A stretch of DNA of 64,000 bases from Natrononativus amylolyticus (GCF_024362525.1 NZ_CP101458.1:1612001-1676000), one strand, 5' to 3'; shown: positions 25,179 through 34,579, numbered from the stretch's first letter. Notes: generated by a model from the sequence alone, not told the origin. A program made the numbers and translations.

Positions 25179-26396
25179 ATGATCGGACGCCGGGATGACG
25201 CGGCCTACGTCGTCGGAGCGGTGTCTGGTGCGCACTTTCTGTCGCACGTCTACCTGCTGGCCTACCCGCCCCTGTTTCCCGTGCTGGGGAGCGAGTTCGA
25301 CGTAACGACCGCACAGCTCGGGTTGTTGGTGACGGCGATCTACGTGCCGACGCTGCTCCTGCAGTTTCCGCTGGGCGGCGTCGTCGACAGCGTCGGCGCC
25401 AAGCGCGTGCTGGTCGCGGGTCTCGTGGTAACCTCGCTTGCGATCACGCTCTCCGGGCTGGCGACCGCCTACTGGATGGTACTCGCCTGTGCGCTCCTCT
25501 CGGGCGTCGGCCAGTCTGTCTTTCACCCGGCCGACTACGCGCTGCTGGACAGCGTCGTCGACTCGAGCAACGAGGGGCTGGCGTTCAGTTCACACACGTT
25601 CGGCGGGTTCGCCGGCTTCGCGGCGGCGCCCGTGGTCGTCGGCGGCGTCGGGATCGCCTACGGCTGGCAGCTCGCGCTCGTCGCCGTCGGTGGGGTCGGG
25701 TTCGCCTACGCAGCGGCCTTCGCCCTGACGACGGCGCCGGTCCACGCGCGTCGAATCCGCACCTCGGACGCGGATCCGTCCGCCTCGACTGCGGCGCTCC
25801 TCGCCGAGATTCGCTCGTTCGTCCGGCAGCTCGACCTGCTGCTCGTGTTCGCGTTCTACCTGCTCAGCATGATGGCGATCGTCGGACTCCAGTCGTTCAC
25901 GACCGTGCTCGCGGTCGACGCCTACGGCTTCGACGACGCGACGGCGAACACCCTTCTGACCGCACACCTCGCCAGCACGGCGGTCGGCATCGTCGCCGGC
26001 GGGCCGCTCGCCAACCGCCTCCCGTTTCGCCGGCTGATGATCGCGGCCTTCCTCGCTGCGGCCGGCGGCGTCTGGCTCGTCGCCAGCGGACTTCTTGACG
26101 CGGGGTTCGCCGCGTCCGTACTGCTGTTCTCGCTGATCGGACTTCTGATCGGACTGGCGCTCCCCTCGCGAGATCGCTTCGCCAACGCCGCCGCCGACCC
26201 GAACGCGACGGGAAAGAGCTTCGGCTTCTTCTTCACCGGGCTCTCACTGGGCGCGGTCGTTAGCCCGGTGCTCCTGGGCGCGCTCATCGACGCCCGGTCG
26301 GCCGCCGCCGCGTTCCTCCTGATCGGTGCCATCCTGCTGGCGGCGGTAGCGATCGTCGTCGTCGCCCTCCTCTCCGGTTCCGACGGCCGCCGCTGA
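25179..26396 (+). CDS. MFS transporter
   Basis: A 405-residue carrier with about 12 membrane segments. The motif-A-like loop reads GGVVDSVGAKRVLVAG and the central cytoplasmic loop (HARRIRTSD...) separates the two six-helix halves. Substrate unknown. It diverges from the USP-led run with a 124-bp shared spacer containing an AACGGGTATACGG patch 40-50 bp before its ATG. The neighbouring dehydrogenase gene follows after 67 bp in the same direction, so both could serve the same substrate (inference). Confidence 0.85.
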   Translation: MIGRRDDAAYVVGAVSGAHFLSHVYLLAYPPLFPVLGSEFDVTTAQLGLLVTAIYVPTLLLQFPLGGVVDSVGAKRVLVAGLVVTSLAITLSGLATAYWMVLACALLSGVGQSVFHPADYALLDSVVDSSNEGLAFSSHTFGGFAGFAAAPVVVGGVGIAYGWQLALVAVGGVGFAYAAAFALTTAPVHARRIRTSDADPSASTAALLAEIRSFVRQLDLLLVFAFYLLSMMAIVGLQSFTTVLAVDAYGFDDATANTLLTAHLASTAVGIVAGGPLANRLPFRRLMIAAFLAAAGGVWLVASGLLDAGFAASVLLFSLIGLLIGLALPSRDRFANAAADPNATGKSFGFFFTGLSLGAVVSPVLLGALIDARSAAAAFLLIGAILLAAVAIVVVALLSGSDGRR

Positions 26397-26463
26397 GCCC
26401 CGCCGCTACCAGAGCCGACGGACGACGCTACCTTCTTCACGGCGTGCCGTGAGTACACCTCAC

Positions 26464-27360
26464 ATGACGACACTCGGATTCGTCGGCCTCGGCGAGATGG
26501 GCGGTGAGATGGCGACCCACCTCGTTCGAGCCGGCTACGAGACACGCGTCTTCGATCGCAGGCGGGAGCCGGTCGCGGTCCTCGAGTCGGCGGGCGCGAG
26601 CGGCGCGGAGTCGGTCGCGGTGGTCGGCGAGGGGGTCGACGCGGTCTTCCTCTCGTTGCCGGGACCGGCCGCGGTCGAACAGGTCGTGTCGGAGCTAGAA
26701 CCGACGCTGTCGCCGGGATCGACCGTCGTCGACCTGACCACGTCGACGCCGGAGACGACCCGGTCGGTTGCCGATCGGCTCTCGAGCGCCGACGTCTCCG
26801 TCCTCGGCGCCCCCGTCAGCGGCGGCGCGTCGGGGGCCGAAGCCGGCAGCCTGACCGCGATGGTCGGCGGAGAGCGGGCGGCGCTCGAGCGCTGCCGACC
26901 GTACCTCGAGGCGTTCGCGACGAACGTCGTTCACGTCGGCGACGATCCGGGACACGGTCACGCCGTGAAACTGCTCAACAACTACCTCTCGTTCACCGCG
27001 ATGGTCGCCACCTCCGAGACGGTCCTCCTCGGCCAGACCGCCGGCCTCGACCTCGAGACGATGTGCGAGGTGTTCAACGCCAGCACCGGCCGCAACTCGG
27101 CGACCGAAGACAAGTTCCCGGACTTCATCACCGCCGACCGCGACGTGGGGTTCGCCCTCGAACTGATGGAGAAGGACAGCCGGCTGCTACTCGAGTTCGC
27201 GGAGGACAACCGGGTGCCGCTGCTCCTGGCGGGCGTCGTCCGGAGCCAGGTGGGCCGAACGCGGGCCCGATACGGCGACGGAGGCGACATGACCGACGTG
27301 TACGACCACCTCCGGGAGACGATGGGCGTCGACGGCTCGCGGCGACGAAATGGGCCGTGA
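26464..27360 (+). CDS. 3-hydroxyisobutyrate dehydrogenase-like NAD(P)-dependent oxidoreductase
   Basis: A 298-residue beta-hydroxyacid dehydrogenase. It begins with the dinucleotide motif GFVGLGEMGGEMA, has the substrate motif APVSGGASGAEAG near residue 118, and the catalytic lysine in GHGHAVKLLNNYLS. These are the three signatures of the 3-hydroxyisobutyrate, tartronate-semialdehyde and 6-phosphogluconate-like group. ATG at 26,464 puts the Rossmann strand at residue 4. It could oxidise a 3-hydroxyacid in the valine or branched-acid pathway, which would suit the neighbouring acyl-CoA genes. Confidence 0.9.
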   Translation: MTTLGFVGLGEMGGEMATHLVRAGYETRVFDRRREPVAVLESAGASGAESVAVVGEGVDAVFLSLPGPAAVEQVVSELEPTLSPGSTVVDLTTSTPETTRSVADRLSSADVSVLGAPVSGGASGAEAGSLTAMVGGERAALERCRPYLEAFATNVVHVGDDPGHGHAVKLLNNYLSFTAMVATSETVLLGQTAGLDLETMCEVFNASTGRNSATEDKFPDFITADRDVGFALELMEKDSRLLLEFAEDNRVPLLLAGVVRSQVGRTRARYGDGGDMTDVYDHLRETMGVDGSRRRNGP

Positions 27361-27363
27361 ACG

Positions 27364-27909
27364 CTACTCGGGGTCCCAGCCGACGAACTCGTCGCCCGCC
27401 TCGAGGTCGACGTCGAGCGCGTCGATGATCCGTCCGAGCGCGAGGTAGCCCGCAGCGGTCGCGGCCGCACCGACCGTCGTCTCCTCGCCGACGTACTCGA
27501 CGACCGCCTCGTGGAGCGCGTCGGTGACCCGGCCCCGAACGACGGCGCGGGTGTACGCGACCAGCGCCCGTTCCTCGTCGGGGAGCGCCCGCCGGTCGTC
27601 GCGGGCGATCGCGCCGATCTCCGCGGGCTCGAGGCCCGCGTCGGTCGCGATGGTGACGTGCTGGTGCCACTCGTAGGCGGATCCGATCTCGGAGGCGGCG
27701 GTCAGAATCACGATCTCGCGCTGGCGGTCCGTGAGCCCGGAGTGGTTCCACAGCGCCCCGAGAAACTCACGGAGCCCGCGGAGGACCTCCTGATTGTTCC
27801 CAATTGCGCTGTAGACGTTGACGGTCTTCCCGGGCTGGAGCGAGGAGACGACGAGCTCCTGGTACTCCGGATCGAGGTCGTCCTGCGTTACGTACGGGAC
27901 TCGTGCCAT
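27364..27909 (-). CDS. carboxymuconolactone decarboxylase/AhpD-like protein
   Basis: A 181-residue helical protein of the CMD/AhpD fold. The active-site region reads AASEIGSAYEWHQHVTIA: the EWxxH signature of one CMD subfamily is present but the CxxC pair of AhpD peroxidases is absent, so it is not a thiol peroxidase. Substrate and reaction are unknown. It is convergent with the dehydrogenase gene (3-bp gap) and is followed upstream by the peroxiredoxin gene in the same direction. Confidence 0.85.
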   Translation of the reverse strand: MARVPYVTQDDLDPEYQELVVSSLQPGKTVNVYSAIGNNQEVLRGLREFLGALWNHSGLTDRQREIVILTAASEIGSAYEWHQHVTIATDAGLEPAEIGAIARDDRRALPDEERALVAYTRAVVRGRVTDALHEAVVEYVGEETTVGAAATAAGYLALGRIIDALDVDLEAGDEFVGWDPE

Positions 27910-27989
27910 GGCGAATGGGAACGCGGCACTCGCTTAACGTTTGTCGTCGGCTCTCCGCAACCGCCTGCCGTCGCGGCTCCGCAACCATC

Positions 27990-28487
27990 CTACCCCTCGG
28001 CCGCGCGAGCGACCTCGTCGCGAACCTCGGCGACGAAGGCGTCGAACGCCGGATTCTCGTCCGTTCGCACCCACCGGTAGGTCACGGTCCCCGCCTCGTC
28101 GAGGACGAAGACGCTCCGCTGGGCGACCTCGAGCGCGCCGTACATCTCCTCGAGGACGACGTCGTACGCCCGGATCACCTCGTGGTTCCAGTCCGAGAGC
28201 ATCGAGAACGGCAGGTCGTGTTCCTCGATCCAGACGTTCTGGGCGAACGGGAGGTCGACGCTGACGCCGTACACCCGCGCCTCGAGGTCGTCGAACGCCG
28301 CGAACGAGTCGCGGAAGGCGCACATTTCGTCGGTGCAGCCGCTCGTGAACGCCGCCGGGTAGAAGGCGAGCACTAGCGGCCCGTCGCCGAGTTCGGCCGA
28401 GAGGGTGAACTCCCCGATGTCGTTGTACGCGGTCCCGCCGGCTTCGGGCAGCGTGAACTCCGGCGCTACCTCTCCTTCGTAGACCAT
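27990..28487 (-). CDS. peroxiredoxin (AhpC/TSA family)
   Basis: A 165-residue thioredoxin-fold peroxidase. The peroxidatic site is FYPAAFTSGCTDEMC, with C51 as nucleophile and C56 five residues on. The downstream VYGVSVDLPFAQNVWIEEHDLPF region and the late arginine region (RWVRTDEN) follow the family order. Both cysteines are in the N-terminal helix, as in BCP/PrxQ-like enzymes, so a C51-C56 disulfide is a likely cycle (inference). It removes hydroperoxides in the cytoplasm. Confidence 0.9.
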   Translation of the reverse strand: MVYEGEVAPEFTLPEAGGTAYNDIGEFTLSAELGDGPLVLAFYPAAFTSGCTDEMCAFRDSFAAFDDLEARVYGVSVDLPFAQNVWIEEHDLPFSMLSDWNHEVIRAYDVVLEEMYGALEVAQRSVFVLDEAGTVTYRWVRTDENPAFDAFVAEVRDEVARAAEG

Positions 28488-28533
28488 ACGACCCGTCTGC
28501 GGCCGCGGACGGAAAGCGTTTCTGCGCCGGTCG

Positions 28534-29781
28534 CTACCACTCGCGGATCGTCAGCGTGAGTGCGAGCAGACAGCCGGTCGTCGCGAACCCGGCGAGGACG
28601 AGAAACAGCGCCGTCGCGCTCGCGTAAGTGAGGACGACGCCGGCGACGCTGGCGCCGAGCGCGCCGATGCCGAAGATCGCGAGGAACGTCCAACCGAACG
28701 AGAGTCCGCGCGCCTCCGGCGGGGAGTAGCTGGCGATCGTCGCCTGCGTGAGCGGCTGCATCGCGAACAGGAAGATCCCGAGCAGCGCGCTCACGACCAG
28801 CAGCGGGCCGAAGCCGGCCGTCGCCGCGGGCACGTACGTGAGCCCGAGCACGGCGAGCGCGCCGAGTGCGATGACCAGTCCCCGCTCGGTCGGGATCCGG
28901 TCGGTGAGCAGCCCGCCGACGTACTGGCCGAGGATTCCGACCATCAACAACCCGACGTAGACGTACTGTGCGAGGTCGAACTCCTCTGCGAACGGGCTGT
29001 CCTCGGCGAACACCTCGAGTTCGACCTCGAGGGCGGCGAGGAAGTTCCCGAGCATGTCCGGCAGGAAGGTGAGGACGCCCCGGTAGTAGAGGCCGTTGAA
29101 CATGACGATCGCGAAGACGGTGACGAACCCCGCCGTCAGCAGCAGTCGGGTGTCGGAGACGAACGACGCGGGCGTGATCTCCCCTTTGCTATCGACTCCC
29201 TCCGCATCCGGATCGACGGCGGCGGTCTCGTCGAACGAGAGCGTTAGCCCGACCAGGATCGTGAGAACCGTCGGGACGACGAGTATCGCGACGACGAGAC
29301 GCCAGTCGAACGCGAGCAACAACAGCGCCGTCGCGAGCGGCCCGAGCGCGATTCCGAGGTTCCCCGCCATGCCGTGGTAGGCGTACGCGCGCCCACGCCC
29401 CTCTCCCCCGACTCCCTTGCTGATCAGGGTGAGCCCCGCCGGGTGGTAGACGCTCGCGGCGATCCCCCACATGCCCAGCGAGAGCGCGATCGCGTAGACG
29501 TTCGGTGAAAAGCCGAGGGCGAGAAACGACAGCGTCATCCCGATGAGGCAGGCGAAGATGAGCGGCCTGGAGCCGAACCGGTCTACCAGCACCCCGCCGG
29601 GAAGCGCGCCCACGCCGAACAGGAAGTAGCCGACGGTGACGACCGCCCCCAGCGTCGCCGCCGTCACGGAGAACTCGAGCAGCCAGATCGTCATCAGAAT
29701 CGGGATCGACAGCTCGTAGGTGTGGACCATCATGTGCGACAGCGAGACGAACGTCACGATCGCCCGGTCGTTGTCGTTCAT
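28534..29781 (-). CDS. MFS transporter
   Basis: A 415-residue carrier with about 12 membrane segments; motif A reads GGVLVDRFGSRPLIFA, and a long acidic loop after helix 7 (EVELEVFAEDSPFAEEFDLA) faces the outside, a halophilic feature. The pattern of the N-terminal half (HMMVHTYELSIPILM) recalls fosmidomycin-resistance-like members. Substrate unknown. The stop lies 46 bp from the peroxiredoxin start. The upstream spacer of 149 bp to the methylase stop is AT-rich and holds its promoter. Confidence 0.85.
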   Translation of the reverse strand: MNDNDRAIVTFVSLSHMMVHTYELSIPILMTIWLLEFSVTAATLGAVVTVGYFLFGVGALPGGVLVDRFGSRPLIFACLIGMTLSFLALGFSPNVYAIALSLGMWGIAASVYHPAGLTLISKGVGGEGRGRAYAYHGMAGNLGIALGPLATALLLLAFDWRLVVAILVVPTVLTILVGLTLSFDETAAVDPDAEGVDSKGEITPASFVSDTRLLLTAGFVTVFAIVMFNGLYYRGVLTFLPDMLGNFLAALEVELEVFAEDSPFAEEFDLAQYVYVGLLMVGILGQYVGGLLTDRIPTERGLVIALGALAVLGLTYVPAATAGFGPLLVVSALLGIFLFAMQPLTQATIASYSPPEARGLSFGWTFLAIFGIGALGASVAGVVLTYASATALFLVLAGFATTGCLLALTLTIREW

Positions 29782-29930
29782 CCGGTCCGAGACCTCCGCG
29801 CCCCCGAGACACTCATTGGTCCACCATCTTTCGTGAGAGTGTTTGTATCTTGTGTAACCAGAAAAGGCCGTGAAACCCGCCTACAGCGCACTATCGGAAC
29901 CTCAGGAAATCCCCAATCAGTAACCTGACA

Positions 29931-30974
29931 CTACTCGAGGCCCTCGTGTTCGAGTCGGTAGCCGTCGGCGGTCCGGACGACGTCTGCGACCGCGACGAGC
30001 CGGATCCCGGTCTCCATCTGAGTCACGACGGCCGTCTCGTAGCGATCGGCGTCGTACGCGGGCGGCGATCCCTCCTCGCGCCGGTCGGCGACGAACTCCC
30101 GGTGGCGCTCGAGGCGGTGTCGTCCGACCTCCTGCGAGAGGGTCGGGACGTCCTCGACGCGCTCGTCGAACACCGAAACGAACGCCTCCTCTATGTCGAC
30201 GCCGATCGAGTGGCGGCCCGCACACATCGCGGCGAGGCCGGTCGTTCCGGTGCCGAAGAACGGGTCCAGAACGGTGTCGCCGTAGGCCGAGTACATGCAG
30301 ATCAGCCGGTAGGGGATCTCGAGGGGGTACGCCCCGGATCGCTCCCGGAGATCGTCGTCCTCCGGGAGCGCCTGGAGCTCGCCGCGAACGTCGGTCCAGA
30401 CGTCGGTGAACCAGCGGTTGCGCTCCTCCCAGAAGTAGGCGGCCTCGTAGCGCCGGTCGGCGCCGGCCGGGAACGACCGGCTCTCCGACCCCTTTCGAAA
30501 GAGCAGGATGTACTCGTGCTCGAGGGTGACGTAGGCGTTCGGCGGGATCATCCCGCTGCCCATGAACTTCGCGGCGCTGTTGGCGGGTTTTCGCCAGAGC
30601 ACGTCCGGAAGCGGATCGAAGCCGCGGGACTCGAACGCCTCGAGAACCCGCGCGTGGTTCGGGTAGACGCGAAAGCTCCCGTCGAGCGAGCGGGTCGCGT
30701 CGCCGACGTTGATACAGGCGATGCCGCCGTCGACGAGCACCCGCTCGACTTCGTCCCAGACCCGGTCGAGTTCGGCGTGCATTCCCTCGAACGCGTCCCG
30801 GCCGTCACCGGCGTCGAGCGCGTCGCCGATCGACGGATCGAGCTCCGAAAAGAGGTCGTCCCACATCTCGATCATGGGGTACGGCGGCGACGTGACGACG
30901 AGTTCGACCGACTCGTCGGCGACACCCTCGAGGGAGCGGGCGTCGCCGACGAGAACCCTGTGGGTCGTCTCCAT
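29931..30974 (-). CDS. zim: DNA N4-cytosine methyltransferase, probable CTAG methylase (Zim-like)
   Basis: A 347-residue beta-class amino-methyltransferase: the catalytic motif TSPPYP (residues 28-33) precedes the SAM-binding motif DPFFGTGTTGLA, and TSPPY points to N4-cytosine. The N-terminus and the PYPMIEMWDDLF and NVGDATRSLDGSF stretches match my memory of the haloarchaeal CTAG methylases (Zim). No restriction gene is adjacent, so it is an orphan methylase with a likely housekeeping or regulatory role. CTAG is rare in this window, about a dozen sites noticed. ATG at 30,974 is preferred to one 9 bp upstream. Confidence 0.8.
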   Translation of the reverse strand: METTHRVLVGDARSLEGVADESVELVVTSPPYPMIEMWDDLFSELDPSIGDALDAGDGRDAFEGMHAELDRVWDEVERVLVDGGIACINVGDATRSLDGSFRVYPNHARVLEAFESRGFDPLPDVLWRKPANSAAKFMGSGMIPPNAYVTLEHEYILLFRKGSESRSFPAGADRRYEAAYFWEERNRWFTDVWTDVRGELQALPEDDDLRERSGAYPLEIPYRLICMYSAYGDTVLDPFFGTGTTGLAAMCAGRHSIGVDIEEAFVSVFDERVEDVPTLSQEVGRHRLERHREFVADRREEGSPPAYDADRYETAVVTQMETGIRLVAVADVVRTADGYRLEHEGLE

Positions 30975-31143
30975 TGGTCCCACTGTCGGCGTCGGCCCCT
31001 TAGCTCCTTCGTCAGCCGCGGGCGCGCTACGGCGGAAACCCGGCGGGGAAACGGCCGGGAGACGCGGGTCGGTACACGAACTCGAGACACCGGCCGCTGG
31101 TCGATGCGAGCGTCCGAAAATACGAGAGAGGTCGGAGACCGCC

Positions 31144-31713
31144 TTACTCTTCGACGTCGTTCTCGAGTTCGTCTTCCTCGCCCTCCACTTCGTTCTCGTC
31201 GCCCTCGTCGCCCTCGTCGTCGGTCTCCGCGGTGTCGATCGCGGGCTCGAACTCCTCGATCGGCTCCCACTCCTCCTCGTCGTCGGACTTGAGGCGGCGG
31301 CGCAGCAGTGCGATCCCGGCGAGCGCGCTCAGCGCGAGCACGAGGCGCGGGAGCCTGCGCCCTGAGTCGTCAGCTTCGGCTTCGGCGTCGGCCGCCTCGG
31401 CCTCGGCGTCGTCGGCTTCCGTCTCCGACTCGTCGCCGGTGAACTCCTCGATGATTTCGGGCTCGTCGACGTCCTCGAGCGGCGTCTCCTCGGCGTCGCC
31501 CTGCTGTCGACCGACGAGATATCCCGCCGCCGCCCCGAGTCCGACGAGCGCCCCGACGAGCGGAAGGGTCGGTTTCGACTCCTGCTCGGCACCTTCCGAC
31601 TCCTCGACTGCCTCGAGGATCTGTTCACGCATCGGCGAGTCCATCCCCTTCTCGACTGCTTCTTTGACGAGTCGTTCCGAGAGAGTCTTTTCCTGTTGCT
31701 CCTTTTCGGGCAT
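31144..31713 (-). CDS. acidic two-helix membrane protein
   Basis: A 189-residue protein with a charged N-terminal helix (about 1-48), a glycine-rich membrane segment (about 55-74, VGALVGLGAAAGYLVGRQQ), a long Glu/Asp/Ala-rich linker, a second membrane segment (about 120-137), and a very acidic C-terminal tail. It resembles haloarchaeal proteins of unknown function seen only in Halobacteria. ATG at 31,713 was chosen since an upstream in-frame codon extends into the promoter. The acidic tails would be cytoplasmic on both sides if the two helices form a hairpin. Confidence 0.7.
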   Translation of the reverse strand: MPEKEQQEKTLSERLVKEAVEKGMDSPMREQILEAVEESEGAEQESKPTLPLVGALVGLGAAAGYLVGRQQGDAEETPLEDVDEPEIIEEFTGDESETEADDAEAEAADAEAEADDSGRRLPRLVLALSALAGIALLRRRLKSDDEEEWEPIEEFEPAIDTAETDDEGDEGDENEVEGEEDELENDVEE

Positions 31714-31952
31714 ATTGCGATGAATGACATCCCTGTAAATAGTTCTGTCCAACGTTTCGATTAGTTTGGCCGAACCCGGCGGAGTTACAGCCTTCCTAAC
31801 CGGAGTAAACGTTCTGCTAAGCCCTCGTTAACAAACAGGATCGGTTGGATCATCCGCTCGAGGTGGCGTCGTCGGTCGTTTTTGCCGGATCCACGACCGG
31901 CGCTCGAGTCTCGGGGAGACGGTCCGCTCGCGGGCGCGAGTCACACGCGAGT

Positions 31953-32555
31953 TCAGACGATCGGCTGGAGTAGTACGGTATTACCGAGCGCGTCGAACCC
32001 GCGGAACCCGTAGCCGAAGACCAGCGCGGCCGGCACCGCACCCGCGACCGTCGCCCGAAGCAGCGACGTGTCGTGGACGATCCGCAGGCCGACGATCAGC
32101 AACACCGCCCCGTAACACGCGAGCAGCGCTCGGAGCTCCGGAACCGGGATTCCCGCCAGCGCACAGGGGGCAGTCGAGTAGGCGATCACCTGTACGGTCT
32201 GGCTGATCCCCGCGCGGTCCTCGACGACGACCATCAGAACGAGCGTCTGTAGCGCCGAGACGAGGTGCAGCGCCAGCGGCGCGACCAGCAGGACGACGAG
32301 GCTGAGCCAGAACAGTCCGGCGATCGGCCGCGAGACGCCCTCGAGGGAGTAAACGCCGGGAACGAGCAGGAATCGGGTGGTCTCCGAGACGAGAACGACC
32401 GTCATCAGGAACGTCAGGCCGGGCGCCTGGTCGCCGGGGGAGACGGCGGCCCGAAAGAACCGCCACGGTCGGACGAGCACTTCGACCCACGCCCTGGCGA
32501 GCGCTCGCGGGCCGCGGTCCCGACCGCCCTCCGGGTTCTCGATCCAGCGCGTCAT
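31953..32555 (-). CDS. Yip1 family membrane protein
   Basis: A 200-residue protein with a polar N-terminus containing the LVRPWRFFRAAVSPGDQ entry motif seen in archaeal and bacterial Yip1-domain proteins, followed by five hydrophobic segments. Function in archaea is unknown. Its start overlaps the stop of the thymidine kinase gene by 4 bp (ATGA), so it is translated from the tdk message. The 239 bp between this gene and the acidic membrane protein, 31,714-31,952, contain no gene. Confidence 0.8.
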   Translation of the reverse strand: MTRWIENPEGGRDRGPRALARAWVEVLVRPWRFFRAAVSPGDQAPGLTFLMTVVLVSETTRFLLVPGVYSLEGVSRPIAGLFWLSLVVLLVAPLALHLVSALQTLVLMVVVEDRAGISQTVQVIAYSTAPCALAGIPVPELRALLACYGAVLLIVGLRIVHDTSLLRATVAGAVPAALVFGYGFRGFDALGNTVLLQPIV

Positions 32556-33136
32556 TCGGTTCGCAGCGTGTGACAGTGACGACAGCGGGCTTCGTAGGAC
32601 TCCTCGGCGCCGACGAGGATCGTCGGGTCGTCGACGTGTGCCGGCTCGCCGTCGACCAGCCGCTGATTGCGCGTCGCGGGTTCACCGCAGACCGCACAGA
32701 TCGCCCGGAACTTCTCGACGTACTCGGCGACGGCGATCAGCTGGGGCAGCGGTTCGAACGGCTCCCCGCGGAACGTCTGGTCCGTGCCGCTGACGATCAC
32801 GCGCCGACCGTCGGCCGCCAGGCGTTCACAGCACGCCACGAGCGACGCCCCGAAGAAGTTCGCCTCGTCGAACGCGACGACCTGTTCGCCGTTGAGTTCG
32901 TCGAACACCCCCTCGAGATCGGTCTCCGGGTCGATCGCCGAGGCCTCCCAGCGGCGCCCGTCGTGGGAGCCGACGAACTCCGCGCCGTAGCGATCGTCGA
33001 GAGCGGGGGTGAAGACGGCGACCTCCTGGCCGGCGATCTCCGCGCGCCGCAGTCGCCGCAGCAGTTCCTCGGTTTTCCCGGAGAACATACTGCCGGTGAC
33101 GACCTCGATCCACCCGCTGTTCGTGATCGCGTGCAT
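32552..33136 (-). CDS. tdk: thymidine kinase (type II)
   Basis: Phosphorylates thymidine to dTMP in the salvage pathway. The 194-residue protein has the P-loop GSMFSGKT (residues 15-22), the AFDEANFF Walker-B-like motif, the TDQTFRGEPF lasso region and a zinc site formed by CAVCG and CRHC. Length and motif order are those of the TK1-like family found in haloarchaea. It is first in a two-gene operon with the Yip1 protein. The promoter lies in the 128-bp spacer shared with the divergent gene at 33,265. Confidence 0.95.
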   Translation of the reverse strand: MHAITNSGWIEVVTGSMFSGKTEELLRRLRRAEIAGQEVAVFTPALDDRYGAEFVGSHDGRRWEASAIDPETDLEGVFDELNGEQVVAFDEANFFGASLVACCERLAADGRRVIVSGTDQTFRGEPFEPLPQLIAVAEYVEKFRAICAVCGEPATRNQRLVDGEPAHVDDPTILVGAEESYEARCRHCHTLRTE

Positions 33137-33264
33137 CGAGCGAAACGGAGCAATCGACGGTTAAATGGTTTGCCAATTCACTCGCTCGAGACCGAAACGA
33201 GAACTAACTCTACGCCGATATAATGTCTTCCATAACAATACCCCCTCGCCCGGCAGTCGTGCGT

Positions 33265-33912
33265 ATGAGCGTTATCCGGCGCCCCGGACTGTTCGGCCGG
33301 CGCACCTACCACCGGCTCACCGGCGTCACCGCGGCGGCCTCCGCGGCGACGGTCGAAACGCTAACCGTCGGGTTGTGGTTCGCGGTCGTCGTCATCGAGC
33401 CCCGAACGACGCTCGCGGCGCTGCTGGGGCTGTGCGCGCTGTTCTGTGGCTCGATCCTCCGGGCGAGCGTCGTCGAGGTGACGACCGCCACGCTCGAGGG
33501 CCTGTTCCAGCCCGAGCGAATCGGCGTCGCCCTCCTCGCCAGCGCGGGCTGGCTCTGCTGGCTGTTCGTGGCCGAGTCCGTCGGTGGCGAGTTCGGCCTC
33601 GCGGTCGCCGGAATCGCGCTCGCGGCCCTCCTCGCCGTTCAGTCGCGTCTCGAGGCCCGCGTCTTCGGCCCGACCGGCCGGCGGATCGGCCCCGCCGGGT
33701 TCGCGCTTCCGGCGACGCTCACGGCCGTCGGCGCGACGGTGCTGCTCGCTTCGACCTGGTTCACCGAGTGGTCCGTGACGACGGACCCGCTCTCGCTCGG
33801 CCTCGCGACGGTCGTCGTTCGCGTCGAGGCGTTCCAGGTCGGATTCGTCGTCTTCGGGCTGTTCGTCTTCCTCGCCCAACAATTCCGGTTTCGACGGCTG
33901 CTCGAACGGTGA
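33265..33912 (+). CDS. integral membrane protein of unknown function
   Basis: A 215-residue protein with six probable membrane helices and an Arg-rich cytoplasmic start (SVIRRPGLFGRRTYHR). No catalytic or transport motif was recognised. ATG at 33,265 was chosen over one 42 bp upstream because the longer form adds a proline-rich tail that overlaps an AT-rich promoter-like patch (TATAATGTCTTCC at about 33,218). It is convergent with the flavin reductase gene, one base apart. Confidence 0.65.
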   Translation: MSVIRRPGLFGRRTYHRLTGVTAAASAATVETLTVGLWFAVVVIEPRTTLAALLGLCALFCGSILRASVVEVTTATLEGLFQPERIGVALLASAGWLCWLFVAESVGGEFGLAVAGIALAALLAVQSRLEARVFGPTGRRIGPAGFALPATLTAVGATVLLASTWFTEWSVTTDPLSLGLATVVVRVEAFQVGFVVFGLFVFLAQQFRFRRLLER

Positions 33913-33913
33913 C

Positions 33914-34537
33914 TCACTTGCCCCTGGCGCCGACGTTCTGGTCGCTCTCGAAGGAGTCGGGGTCGGGTTCGATCGCCGCGTACTGCACCGCCCGCCGCCC
34001 CAGCGTCGCGGCGCGCTCCTCGAGGCCGTCGTCGACGAACCGCCCGTCCTCGAGGGCGCGGTTCGCGCGGGGGATCGCAACCTCGTGGGGAATCACCCAC
34101 GCGTTGAGTGCCCGACACACCGACCGCAGGTGCTCGAGAGCCGTCACCGGAAACGCGCCGCCGGAGACGGCGAGCAGACCGACGGTCTCGTCTCTGAACT
34201 CGTCGAAACCGCAGTAGTCGAGGGCGGCTTTCAGCGGCGAGGAGTACGAGCCGTGGTACATCGGCGTGCCGAGAACGATCGCATCGGCCGCGCGGACGCG
34301 AGCGGCGAACTCCTCCGCGTCGCCGGCTGCCTCCCGGTCGACGTCCGGGTCGAACGTCGGTAGCTCCCACTCCCGGAGGTCGAGCAGTTCGGTTTCGGCG
34401 CCGCTTCGTTCGGCCTCCTCGAGCACGCGCTCGAGTGCCGCCCTGGTGTAACTCTCCTCGCGCAGACTGCCACAGATCGCGACGACGCGGACGGGATCTA
34501 CGAGCCGGTCGTCGCCCTCCCGGTTTGCGGTCTCCAT
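33914..34537 (-). CDS. NADPH-dependent FMN reductase family protein
   Basis: A 207-residue flavodoxin-like protein. The FMN-phosphate loop is CGSLREESYTRAAL near residue 22 (GSxRxxSx), followed by GTPMYHGSYSSPLKAALDY, the substrate and flavin motif, and LLAVSGGAFP. These are typical for NADPH:FMN reductases and azoreductases of the SsuE/YieF type. It likely transfers electrons from NADPH to free or bound flavin in the cytoplasm, with possible quinone reductase activity. ATG at 34,537 was preferred to an in-frame codon 27 bp upstream. It lies 42 bp downstream of mutY's... opposite-end stop region on the same strand order, without overlap. Confidence 0.88.
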   Translation of the reverse strand: METANREGDDRLVDPVRVVAICGSLREESYTRAALERVLEEAERSGAETELLDLREWELPTFDPDVDREAAGDAEEFAARVRAADAIVLGTPMYHGSYSSPLKAALDYCGFDEFRDETVGLLAVSGGAFPVTALEHLRSVCRALNAWVIPHEVAIPRANRALEDGRFVDDGLEERAATLGRRAVQYAAIEPDPDSFESDQNVGARGK

Positions 34538-34579
34538 ACGCGTGCGGTCGCACTCCGCCGCCAAAAGTCCCCTACTCGA

